Source: RYN-428 sp035551995
GTDB lineage: Bacteria; Planctomycetota; Phycisphaerae; Tepidisphaerales; Tepidisphaeraceae
Reading direction: 5' to 3'
NCBI GenBank assembly: GCA_035551995.1
Contig: DASZME010000083.1
Span: 1 to 64,000, forward strand
DNA: 64,000 nt
Shown: positions 61,501-64,000 of the stretch, in pieces
Position numbering within the stretch: position 1 is the first letter of the stretch
Layout: every line of letters begins with the position of its first letter
The notes under the pieces: model-generated
The model's input: only the letters and a program-made list of their open reading frames with translations
What the model was told of the DNA's origin: nothing
The model's database searches: none
Made by a program: the position numbers and the translations under genes

Positions 61501-64000
61501 AAGCAACAACATCGCCTATACGTCCAACGCCACCCCTTCAAACATCATCGTCACCAGCCCCAATTATCTGACGGAAGGGGCGGGCGGCACATCCGCCGGC
61601 CCGTGGTACATCGAGTTTGCCGGGGCGCTCGCCGGCGGCGCCGAGGGTACTTTCAGCATCGATCCAACCAACGGCGGCAGCGGTGGACTGACCTTCCCCG
61701 CCAATGTCACCGCCAGCAACGTAAGCGTAGTAACCACCGAGGCCGGCGGCGTCAGCGAACCGCAGATCGACCGCGGCGCCGGCGGGTGGTCGATCGAAAT
61801 GGAAAACGGCGTGAACAGCTCCGCCCAGATCGTCACCGGATCAAACCGCCTGGTGCTCAACTCCTACATCCGCGACTTCAGCTACCCCGGCGGCACCACC
61901 GCCCAGCCGGTGGTCATCAGCGGTAACATCGCGCTCAACCCGACCAACGCGGTCCACGCGCCCACGACCGTCCAAACCATCTTCACCAACAACAACGACA
62001 GCCCCGCCTACAACGACGCGGTCATTTCCGCGAACATCGCCGACGGCGCCCCCTATGCCGCCAGCCTGGTTTACACCGGCCTCGGCTCGGCCAACGCGCA
62101 ACAATCCGCCGACCGCGTTCTCGTTGACGGCAATAACACCTACTCCGGCTCAACCTCGGTCACCGCCGGCGTCTTGACCGACGGCACGAATACCGGGTTG
62201 GGCATCGGCCTGGCCAACTTCGCCGGCAACGGCGTCACCGTGAGCAATGGCGCCGCCCTGGAATTCAACGGCGGCGCCGCCACCGGCAGCGGCGCCGGTA
62301 ACCTCACCGTCACCGATAAGCCCATCACCGCCAATGGCATGGGCGTGGAAATGCTCAATCCGTCTTATGTTCCCAACAACGTGAACAACGGGTTTAACAC
62401 CCTCCTCGGTACCGGCAGCATCCGCAGCGTCAGCGGAAGCAATTCACTGGTCAGTTCCCTCGGAAATCAAGCTGGCCTGGTCGTGACCGACGCTCAAGCC
62501 AATCAAAGCTCGATCGGCGTGGACGGCGCTTCGGCCCTGAATGGATCGGTCGCTTCGACGCTCAACATCAACGGCGTCGTGAACTGGACCAACAATCAGC
62601 TGGTCAGCAAAGTTGGAAGCGGCACGCTGACCATCTCCGGCGCGACTGCAAACACCTATACGACGACGATCAACCAGTTCTTCGTTGCCGAAGGCACGCT
62701 TTCGCTCAATAAGAGCGGCGCGGTGAACGCGCTTCCGCTGACCCCGGTGACCGTCGGTGCTTCGGTCAGCCGCATCGGGCAGGGGGAAAACGCAGCCGTG
62801 CTTCAGTATGGACCGGCCGCCACCGGCTTTAACGCCGAAATCCCGGCCTCCATCGAATTGTTCACGCTAACCGGCACCCCGACCGGCGGAACCTTCCAGC
62901 TCAACGTCACCATCAACGGGACACTCGCCACCACCTCCGCGATCCCCTACAACGCCACCGCCGCCCAGTTCCAGGCGGCATTGAACGGCCTGGTCGGCGG
63001 CGGGCAGGTCGCCTCGGTCACCTCCACCAACGCCAATGGCGGGCCATGGCTGGTCTTCTGGGACGTGGTTCCCACCGCCGTCGCCCTCGTCAACAACCTC
63101 CTTTCCACGGGAGGAGGCCTTACCGTCGGCGGCTTGACGAACTCCACGATCACCGTCACCTCCAACGGCGAACTGGATCTCGCCACCAATCAGGCGTCGG
63201 CAAACTACGGCACCCTCAACCTGTTACAAGGGACTAACTATGCCGACGTAGTCCTTGGCTTAACCAGCAACGTGGCTGTGGCCGGCAATATCGTCTCCTC
63301 GGGTAACGACGCGGCCACCGCCCCAGCCTTGATCACCGGCGGCACACTCAATCTCGGCGCCGCCGCCCACACCATCCAGGTTGGTCAGACCGTCTCAAAC
63401 CCGTATGCCGCCAGCTTGGAGATCAGTTCCGCCCTCTCCGGCGGGCCGTTCACCATCACCAAGACCTACCCAGGCTTGCTGCTGGCCGCCGAAAGCGATA
63501 CCAGCGCCATCACCGCGATCAGCGAAGGCACCTTCGACGAAGACGGAACGGCGACCGGAAGCTTCACCGTCGGCGCCGGCGGCACCCTCGGCGGCGACGG
63601 AACGATCCTGGGCAGTATCTTCTATGGCGTGGCCACCGCGGCCTCCGCTTCCATCGCCGCCCAAATCGGCGGCGAAGCCACCATCCCCAACACCGGCGTG
63701 CTGAGCCTCGCCTCCAGCATCACGTTGCCCTCGGGCGTCCCCTACACCGTCGAGCTTACCGGCACCGGCTATGATCAGCTCAACGTCACCGGCGGCACCG
63801 TCACGCTCAATAACCCGACCCTCAACATCCTCCTGCCCTCCGGCTTCGTGGCCCCCTCGACGCCGTTCGTGATCATCAACTCGCAAAACCCGATCGTCGG
63901 CACCTTCGCCGGCCTCCCCGAAGGCCAATCATTCAACGTGAGCGATGCGCTCGGCCACATCACGACCTTCACGATCAGCTACCTGAACGGCCAAGTCGTC
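40550..64000 (+). CDS. Giant secreted beta-strand repeat protein (LEPR-XLL and PATR repeats), 3' end outside window
   Basis: One frame is open from the ATG at 40550 to the last base, giving 7,817 codons without a stop. GGAGGG lies nine bases upstream. The N-terminus is basic and then carries VEPLESRVMLAAD (residues 47-59), the LEPR-XLL-type motif that marks large exported planctomycete proteins. The body is built of autotransporter-associated beta-strand repeats, recognisable by G.G.L.LSG.NTY.G.T.V..G.L, for example KLGAGDLQLSGNNTYAGPTV. Such repeats form a long beta-helix. From 49.0 kb a second module type is interspersed. A PA14-like segment lies near 54.54-55.00 kb. The last visible part (63.53-64.00 kb) looks like a passenger end segment (GTFAGLPEGQSFNVSDALGH, then TISYLNGQVV). 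The protein is rich in Gly, Ala, Thr and Asn and very poor in Cys. It is probably a surface or matrix protein. The secretion route cannot be seen because the C-terminus is missing. Confidence 0.9.
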   Translation, partial: MSRKAQSSSSVAGESNQFDNKAAEKQSPRLSKRRRILSQACQGAYGVEPLESRVMLAADLWTGAGANANWSTGANWSAGVAPRPGDDLVFPAGAARMTNTNDFAGGTQFDSIAFKAGGYTLNGNAITLATGIVSENAPGAANVNTINFAPTTVGPNLLPGITLNASQTWVTVNGAGLYSQSAIATQNATLIVNSTIDTGSLLTLTVDGSGNTVLNGALSDSGGITKNGQGLLQLSAANTYMGITQVNAGVVEATANNALSGTNAIMNDGAAIWFSGNLTNVTEPLDVQGSGIGLGVDANGNGGAIRVVGQNYNLNTPTSAASSTVAINTNVALQPGQNDFIGVDQGGSLTINGMVDSTQVSPANLEKVGEGTLQMAGSTSNTYAGTTFVLGGLLQLNKTNGATAIIGNIQIGDNRNPIAGDATTGPAVTSTVGGVTTAVSGSTIQLLGSNQIAAVDFWAINLLTDTLFPSGKIDLNGFNNTVGNIVMNTGPAYSPVITSASDTGGAAGTLQLEGQSVVVNAQPGTSGATPAAIIAGNLDLGAFFSGGAAGNGAGVYHQFNVPQQALTDYEVAGLNITANISGGAAYGLEKLGAGDLQLSGNNTYAGPTVDQGGLIDVASNTAFGTGLVAFQQNSLSIRAVSGPVTLANPLEFDTINNTSVETFFLGTNALTFTGNVTLAVTPGQSANHTDHGLYVMNPAMLVNFTGTIGEGIFGSQSVFKGGEGTLEISGSANWTSTTTIQGDGGTLLLANNGTLLDTSSIVVNQAGVLKIDDSVTNLSTNVNATNTAPGRLALVDNITLNDGKIWLVGNAAGKTIQEVGQVNIGANQIGTFESDVNGAGSNELRFSTIIGGGGWAADFIGGGTALSATGANQIGYLPNQTDLTVRPNLPLANGIISGVVIGPATTQYPTGTVDFGTVTGGNDGVDIIPAPASLYYTSLAAVPVGMTNANVLLTSSEATISKAVNALLLAPGVTVTGVDSTTTLTTSAVAFAGPGSTIAVPYLTINGLTNGALYNNANIYTYATAASTVAATSANSDTISGIITGGTTIAKDGLGTLVLSGANQFSGLLEVNEGIVNVQNSMGLGAPAGSTTVNYGAALQLQQGSNGPVQIINESITGNGVGYSNNMYAPTGSIENVSGNNALDGPTAVNGTNIDWTGIDTYQPFQSNNSGGFLAVDGTSTLTVSGNLTWSTNRIKLGTGTLALTGIYQDTSGSSWQVKSGTLVLDKNPGIPAADPNGGWFMVGDDVAGNSATVIDESSYSFPHPYLNNFTDQIQSNGTFILAPGVTDYFGNSNNNLEEGPLGGAKVQLGTGATLYSFNISLQTIGTNNAPTQMIPSSGTSATLYPTGASITGGTIAFQPPDELNGISGGAVVSDGNARQFLINNGLSSGDDLAVTSTIIDGSGLAKTALNKQGQGVLVLGGTGANTYAGLTSVNEGTLVLSKSAGVQAMGGPINVGDNNTGVSNNSQSTGWQSSDVLLFRNSNQMPSLNVSNGGPDVQVLGTGFWNLNGFNQTIGDAAYQTALNIQGAGGIASGAGTLTLNGDIVWNGNNILNSQTPSVISGNLSLGSNGLRTISVNDYGAIPYDLQISANISGSASLNKITGGGLLLSGNNTYTGDTFLQAGIFGVGSSMAFGTGVLSIGGGTMVAEYAAQSILNVVSLDSTLTIGSGDDLTFTGSASVTGNRTIQTNVANMTTFAGGLGDSLVVNNTVSKQGIGILQFTSAVTTGGTFNFGNAAGTVILSGLNGAILDDLNMANIGTGDVLQLDNTNGNNSNRLHDQGTITNYGTIVYIGAPGQISTETLPAISMGGNYLDSFVSECSTIAGSGVSLTSPTFTAAGNSELNLVGEGVPLGTAQSTPGVPFNQLRFTVTSPALVGGIIPYAFLTTILANGSSPTTTDTDFATYIGSVLTPNTAVGIAIATETDNINASGSANVKISSTDTGAIAALSAANTINALLVVGNVNVTGTAGLTISSGTIVGSRNSFTTLASPLTTGSGATAIASPTISGVPITLSAATSYIMSDVSTTTTISSAISGTAVTTAGAGNGNFGKVVFSGNNAYTGATVLSAGILNIQNNNALGTTAGATTIVNGAQLQIQGNGLNIPEAISLNSGNGVTYSTGLGYEAAGTDQTGVVRLYDPSTGMSGEGPGSGWVDTLSGSFTFAVANVNNTIDYFRVDGSGAAGLTPAGASVGTANILNMSGVLSTGNSGLNFSKVGPGELELSGSGANTYSGTTAVLEGGLLLNKTAGINAIGSSALAIGDNVGALAGATITNGQLVGGTLTPQSADFVRLEAANQLTTTANIGVTVQSTGLFDLNGFAQTFAPTTTDTVLAMNIGAAASAVVNIAASNTSASINHGTANTLTLNNATAQTNFSEGVNNYGGLQIPVSLGVAGNGGTLNIASAAQQVNFTVGDSIAVDDFDINANVTSSVADTAGIIKNTGSSRLTLNGNDSGYTGNFTITGGEMTATQSSSLGTSGTVTINSNQTLDVTGGITIPAGVTMVLGGQGAGLGAPGVGGAGNIRSLSGSNTIQGVVNLGSSANTTTNEEFWFGVNGPYAPTSTPASTLNLSGVVQNGVGGGAADGFAKILGGTLILSGAASNTYSATTYVYEGTLQLAKDSTAGVNPALNTAVAIGATVAPNYVIVSNDNGGPSADVLLESNSNQIDPTNEVTVTPSGSYVFGNNGNGTAVTQTLSGANGNVAGTALNLYTQLGFSGNVNLNTGTLTLGGSGVAGNITQTAVAGLPLYTINSPAATITGNTSAATLILTNIAAPATTLRTISTIDNIATDDLTIDTKIGGLNGNGVGGFTKAGAGTLLLTQATSAYTGINAVQTLTFTSAVSGTTNFSLSYNGASTGLISYNSTPATLQANIQAALDGLLGAGATVVSNVTATSATITFSGGASAGGIVYAGNAQPTLGTFIAGGGTLAVVATVSGGANVITAGTLAVSASNAVSGAIDLAGGALRSDSATAVTLANQLTLQATSTITGTNTLPTGTSTAATGSLNLSGLLVPSVNFSLNVTNTGTTTLSGGVEFDAPTTLTINNNFNSPVVETGVIDDAQALFLGQDQGKLTKSGTGTLTLGAANTYHGVTTISQGVIQITNPQGLGANTATQDLIATTPGSGNGTFQLNYTANGAAQSTTVLSYVGATAPSAQQVQNAINTLPALLPYYNPIGLSATTTTTGNFSNSAVQLLTFAPGISGGNFNLTFKGATTPNIPYSTNATTLAANITNALGGLSTIGGTGNISVTVLLPSVSITFTGALANAPQPAIVANTLSLTPPGTMASASQVQVGSSTGTSAVQNIQFAGSATGGTFTLQTGGASGPVSSAIMWPDGGVGASFPTDLATAIQNGLNAAPLSANVTVSAVNSQNYKVTFNGTGAQSNIIVNISGLTYASPVATDAVTQPGTNGTQAVETLDFTGTANGSNYTLDFPGQTNTYVGTFDTMNTFGDDTNDIQNALSNMATLGPDGANATVTQGSDHFHYIVTFNDVGPAGPGNSTGLFSLDPSSDATAHLAVANTTTGTAAQSEVDTLTISPAATGGSFTIDTNPSAGNPQTVNAVDISGMTTLGSRLQTALNALSPNIGPVTVSPTSSNSGPFTITFANTGPQGGYSMTTSGLATNSTNLMGAGAPSYFTSTTTTGTSGANAVNSLNFPSISGGTFTLTFGTATTAPITYTTNQSAMVTAIQNAINAAPVSLAGLATVSAAPNPSVPGTFIPGSFLITYGGADGNMPEAAPTINYNSLTPTTTPYITDTTTTAGLTGGQAVQTLTFSPSTTGGTYALDFGGAGNTTSTLTFNPSTDSHVAIQNALNAVPSISAAMGVTVALGADNYHYVVTFNSTAQQTSTITADASTALTGAGAALTTAVTSTGGVPTNAIQTLTLVGSPSGGNFTLSFNGATTGLISYSTTPATLAASIQQALSDLPTIGGLANPGTVAVTSTSGTVFNVQFGGSLAAQPVSLLGPSSVGLLATQNTPSVSVAVTTAGAAAATDHQTLTFAGPISGGNFSLTFNNTVNGGSSQTTGAIAWTSNGPALATAIQNALNGLSNISAGGGSVQVTMLTASTFDVQFNGPLANTPEPPITANVAPQSAVQTITFVPTTPNGGTFTLSYNGNTSSALPFSTNTATLAGTIMTALTSAPINLTGVTTAGSGTYVVTVNFGGALANTSVSTLVANGAGLNAGGSVSVATTTPGSPGLVGNNGAAIVTEPSNGQYIVTFDGALYGADQTFAAGTNSGLGSISVGLTSDNQAFTASSTGGGGFSLSFNGAGPTATLNFTGTTPPTALAVQTALNGLSTINANGGGVVVNALTPGSYVIQFTGPLALSGQNFISVTYSGAATGTQPTLSGTQYGNFPVDTTVSANAALELLPNASLSATTPVQKGILLNSTGFSIGNLNVPTGGIRLDNATGLSTDTGSAVITGEIALGANAGVAIDSTAGTLSLGGTGNNAAQLGFITGPNVTSTTPGYAFNKEGPGTVELGGAGNNNYTGVTNLNDGVLLLNKVDPGAGYQFKPYAIGTGTVNVGADEAQFAGAGAVLRWGPNADANQVWNGFTSAGGGAVNNITVDSSGTVDLATNSKSAFIDGLTIETGRVFSGVVNTGAATLTIDSDVVENPIFVTDGSSPAAVINGLINLTGSLDSTNVQQQFIVNPSFIPSNNNDLTVNAIIGEVMPTLASDGSTGLYMPGFRESAVAGAANYTTTGNTGSDQLFPRTSEVNSGGGGNTYNVAGTTFDYEGQVYIPVPTTITMAESQDDGGFGSVDGVQVINTSGNVNGVIGSIAVSAGWHDIDIRVENNTGGGGAQSNAGLALAGMNVNFGYGWTPFGAATTASDLLVPIDNGSGTLFRSAAGTNDAGLTKSGLGVMTVTSADTYTGNTTVNAGDLIFSGNGSTIGVENAVQQVNLVTATSGGTFTLSYNGQATAPITFTPASSFPQANSELPAQNAIASAIQSALGALPGIGGVANIIVSPINLFTYAITFTGALSGVPQNTMTINGAGLLGTGASIAAGTALGVTNTGGSSTITINTGATLLLDNSVTNVNNRFGASASASLTSGNTGAPVTLNNGYLDVIGNASVPTTETFGTITLPGNTTSTIQSTNLGGTTNPNLIVAAGITRAGGATLSVEGFGAALGGMTTTGNSIRLIATPGSMGAAGTFTPGGSGILPYAQLTSTAANGATTLDLLGDASNFGLSPLVANDNVWVAGVANYAPGGINTSPTIPVNVKETSGTDTLTTTGAVVNGIVLAGGTLNLGANTLTVNSGQVLSTGGTIAGTGLLGFNAVEALYFGSGTNQQQTLTVSATSGTFTLASTALPENLGFNGPNIFFSQPLAWNATAAQVQAALQAMPDVGYGNAIVTSTTPGTYVITFVNNLGGGNLPLLQVNNFLNGGTATVGITTTGGAITNISAPIQGTGASRKEDLGTFIASNNNTTLTVTGGPTAGSFVLTATINGVAASTTPIAYNAPATGAGSVQSALAALTNLGGGTVSVTGNAGGPYYAQWTGVNPTVTLTTNSLTGGTAPSVTIGNGNLFTGAFTIDQGIVVMQNAGGLGATNGAVTVNGAAELDLGGAGTSAFQVGNKGLTVNGNGYLEENDGALHMLASGGVTDTWGTGVTGIAFNNGLTTTATALAIDSAADTLTLNASVTFNQNFWMNQGYFATPLTGSAQTVKEPAGTLNLTGTANNGGGGYVDDFGGVLLLSKTGLNVIAVPNNTGGMNIGNNDGGPNFAIVKNNAPGIQQLNFGGTPGSGNFTLTYQNATATVPYVLNGTTANAAAIMNALIGLNNGLTSSNFTVTAVTAVQYNVVFNLGLPSYLVAANVSMGPAATITVANGVHEIANNANFNIMINRSGSFWAEGISDTLATQNNVIITDGSLYTSSPGDTTTVSNLGVYGLQMAGGLVATGAGTLTLGQTLTYNYGAQSLITGMPNTALVGTLNLNPTALETAFVGAVTPSHNFTINDGVALDDLSIPALITGANANINKTNNGGALQLLNPGNNWTGTNNVETLNLNGATGGSFALTVNNATTNQIAVVNDGTGVGTAANIAAALAAIPTVGSAAVVGSAGASTANALVTIVTATSFTVTFQNGLGSVSITPMTFPVGSNLLTPTSTPTITNTVVGLNAFNMTGGILDIGANTALGTGYIGFTGGILWANNPSNPSQHTFNIANDFAISGTADFGGRRDYGGNTYGIAGNPAGTNTQATNTTVNNINFTAPVDLGIYGNTVIQVDDEAENVGVMGNLGSTSAGLTLTKTGNGTLTLAGNNSYSGAVSINNGVLDIQNSGALGTGTVNVFVRSDGGNSAVPAALWIGGNSPVDNSVAPDVNVINKVIQLQSTTWSNGYLQDYLGTVYNVSGSNSFTAPYTLTPVANESSPAVVLDLKSSGGSGVSDSVGVNSGSTLDFIGAIANMQSNTNVVNNNFLKLGGGTLRTSGTSPDNIGGQTAIFNGTYEANKTPGVDIFRNGGQGASTLTIGDRVDPNVTLQLDGAQQDQESGNNNINVNFDGTIDASHQLATANEQQMIYLGGANAGTFNLTFGGQSTTSLAWNASASTVQIALQHLFFTLGLVSNDGGTALGTDVQVLNPGVAVSSTLPNPGGIYAVTFGGQLAGRNLNQLTFNSNVATTLTGSAFPVVQTIEDGAGQAVNPTSSTVELVNTFGATGGNYKLTFNGQNTLTIAAGASATTVQNALAGLAAIGAGNVTVTAGLAGTPAGSYIVTFANELQTTNESQITITSSTLTGGSSPATTGTLVNGGGWDTSELNNPNIATGTYSLTYNNSPFNGIPALAPAQQIQTILESLVGAGNVIVSQNVGGGGTAGALAYNITFQGALAGTNVQLLASTSNGAAGTSILEQGGSPSQNALVNIAGATGGSFTLTYNEGNGITQTTGALPYNATPQQVQAALDALTNTNIGSTPTGTVETFTQTSAATLNFDGSAASVNIPTGSTALTVQNALAALSTVGAGNVLVTSTVANTFVITFTGSLGTQQQPLILATGSSNNIAYTSNATPSNIIVTSPNYLTEGAGGTSAGPWYIEFAGALAGGAEGTFSIDPTNGGSGGLTFPANVTASNVSVVTTEAGGVSEPQIDRGAGGWSIEMENGVNSSAQIVTGSNRLVLNSYIRDFSYPGGTTAQPVVISGNIALNPTNAVHAPTTVQTIFTNNNDSPAYNDAVISANIADGAPYAASLVYTGLGSANAQQSADRVLVDGNNTYSGSTSVTAGVLTDGTNTGLGIGLANFAGNGVTVSNGAALEFNGGAATGSGAGNLTVTDKPITANGMGVEMLNPSYVPNNVNNGFNTLLGTGSIRSVSGSNSLVSSLGNQAGLVVTDAQANQSSIGVDGASALNGSVASTLNINGVVNWTNNQLVSKVGSGTLTISGATANTYTTTINQFFVAEGTLSLNKSGAVNALPLTPVTVGASVSRIGQGENAAVLQYGPAATGFNAEIPASIELFTLTGTPTGGTFQLNVTINGTLATTSAIPYNATAAQFQAALNGLVGGGQVASVTSTNANGGPWLVFWDVVPTAVALVNNLLSTGGGLTVGGLTNSTITVTSNGELDLATNQASANYGTLNLLQGTNYADVVLGLTSNVAVAGNIVSSGNDAATAPALITGGTLNLGAAAHTIQVGQTVSNPYAASLEISSALSGGPFTITKTYPGLLLAAESDTSAITAISEGTFDEDGTATGSFTVGAGGTLGGDGTILGSIFYGVATAASASIAAQIGGEATIPNTGVLSLASSITLPSGVPYTVELTGTGYDQLNVTGGTVTLNNPTLNILLPSGFVAPSTPFVIINSQNPIVGTFAGLPEGQSFNVSDALGHITTFTISYLNGQVV
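40688..40726 (+). other. LEPR-XLL-type motif in the giant protein
   Basis: Encodes VEPLESRVMLAAD at residues 47-59, after a basic stretch SKRRRILSQA. The motif (consensus LEPR.LL or EPLE.R.LL.A) is common near the N-terminus of giant exported planctomycete proteins and is thought to be part of a targeting signal. Confidence 0.75.
41220..48420 (+). repeat. PATR-only zone of the giant protein
   Basis: In this zone the protein consists of PATR-type units without clear copies of the second module. Recognisable cores lie near 41235, 41650, 42315, 43695, 44780, 45350, 46690, 47190, 47870 and 48300. Between cores the recurrent pattern is an IGDN-like segment, a NQI-like segment and a LDLNGFNQTIG-like strand. 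One example is LLQLNKTNGATAIIGN with WAINLLTDTLFPSGKIDLNG. Confidence 0.75.
49034..49360 (+). repeat. Second module type, copy nested inside a PATR unit
   Basis: The PATR core TKAGAGTLLLTQATSAYTGI breaks off and a different module follows (AVQTLTFTSAVSGTTNFSLS, then YNGASTGLISYNSTPATL). The PATR ending NVITAGTLAVSASNAVSG then resumes near 49364. The module is thus inserted between the two strands of one PATR hairpin. Confidence 0.65.
49879..53560 (+). repeat. Tandem array of about eleven copies of the second module
   Basis: Successive copies begin near 49879, 50113, 50440, 50780, 51128, 51485, 51838, 52172, 52518, 52815 and 53280. The common pattern is a strand ending QTLTF, then GG.FTLSFNG.TT, then I.Y....ATL..AIQ.AL..L, then V.VT......Y.VTF.GALA. 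Copies are well diverged from each other. I recall similar modules in other giant bacterial proteins but know no family name. A beta-sandwich with one helix is likely. Confidence 0.7.
54540..55000 (+). other. PA14-like segment in the giant protein
   Basis: Encodes YEGQVYIPVPTTITMAESQD, then DGGFGSVDGVQVINTSGNVN and AVSAGWHDIDIRVENNTGGG. The order of a strand with Y.P, a D.DDG..S.VDG.. turn and a GWH.I.IR strand is typical of PA14-type carbohydrate-binding domains. These often occur with PATR repeats. Confidence 0.6.
55227..63110 (+). repeat. Dispersed copies of the second module among PATR units
   Basis: Copies of the same module begin near 55227, 56407, 56815, 57730, 58532, 60070, 60462, 60775, 61090, 61266 and 62850. 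Between them PATR units continue, for example KTGNGTLTLAGNNSYSGAVS near 59278 and the NTYSGSTSVTAGVLTD core near 62135. Several copies interrupt PATR units at different points (see findings). Confidence 0.65.
63526..64000 (+). other. Passenger end segment of the giant protein
   Basis: Encodes GTLGGDGTILGSIFYG, then VPYTVELTGTGYDQLNVTGG, a NPTLNILLPSGF strand, TPFVIINSQNPIVGTFAGLP and ISYLNGQVV. This series is the usual final module of PATR passenger regions (GYDQLNVTG.., F.IINN, F.GLPEG, ISY.GG.GNDVVL). It suggests that the beta-helix part ends close to the window edge. Further domains may follow. Confidence 0.7.

Overview
The window looks like a high-GC chromosomal segment from a member of the Planctomycetota. 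The evidence is a paired DUF1501 / cytochrome-DUF1549-DUF1553 operon, an LEPR-XLL-type motif at the N-terminus of a giant secreted protein, a PEP-CTERM-like sorting tail, and a KGG-repeat stress protein. The class cannot be fixed from sequence alone; Phycisphaerae is a guess. I saw no rRNA, tRNA or CRISPR array.

Layout. 1-3.9 kb: the tail of a TPR-type sulfotransferase, then a 1246-residue AsmA-like envelope protein. 4.1-11.0 kb (minus): an operon of sugar-phosphate isomerase-like protein, BNR/sialidase-like protein, tri-domain cytochrome protein and DUF1501 protein. 11.2-13.9 kb: DUF488 protein, an alternative GlmU-like nucleotidyl/acyltransferase and ketopantoate reductase. 13.9-16.8 kb: a REP-like palindrome, a decayed transposase-like ORF, dnaX and ebfC. 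16.8-23.4 kb: an envelope-glycan cluster with a GT2 polyprenyl-phosphate sugar transferase, a methyltransferase/GT-C fusion, a membrane-anchored carbohydrate-binding-like protein and a divergent GT4 protein. 23.4-29.7 kb (minus): the 2-oxoglutarate dehydrogenase operon sucA-sucB-lpd, interrupted by a dead VapBC-type toxin-antitoxin module. 30.2-38.5 kb: KGG protein, PEP-CTERM-like protein, a large TPR protein and two membrane proteins. 38.7-40.2 kb: an ECF sigma factor and its RskA-like anti-sigma factor.

From 40,550 to the window edge, one reading frame stays open for at least 7,817 codons. It encodes a giant repeat protein built from autotransporter-associated beta-strand (PATR) units. In its second half at least 22 copies of a different module of about 90-100 residues are interspersed. 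Several of these copies sit inside PATR/beta-helix units, so the protein looks like a beta-helix with inserted domains. The stop codon and any C-terminal anchor lie beyond the window.

The most notable small-scale observations are four. dnaX carries a run of ten A's at which any frame slip ends at a stop within 14 bases, as in dnaX genes that make tau and gamma. A 34-bp inverted repeat pair is absorbed into the dnaX linker coding sequence. A 28-bp REP-like repeat occurs twice, about 23 kb apart in opposite orientation. A frameshifted antitoxin plus an internally deleted vapC remnant lies between sucB and lpd.
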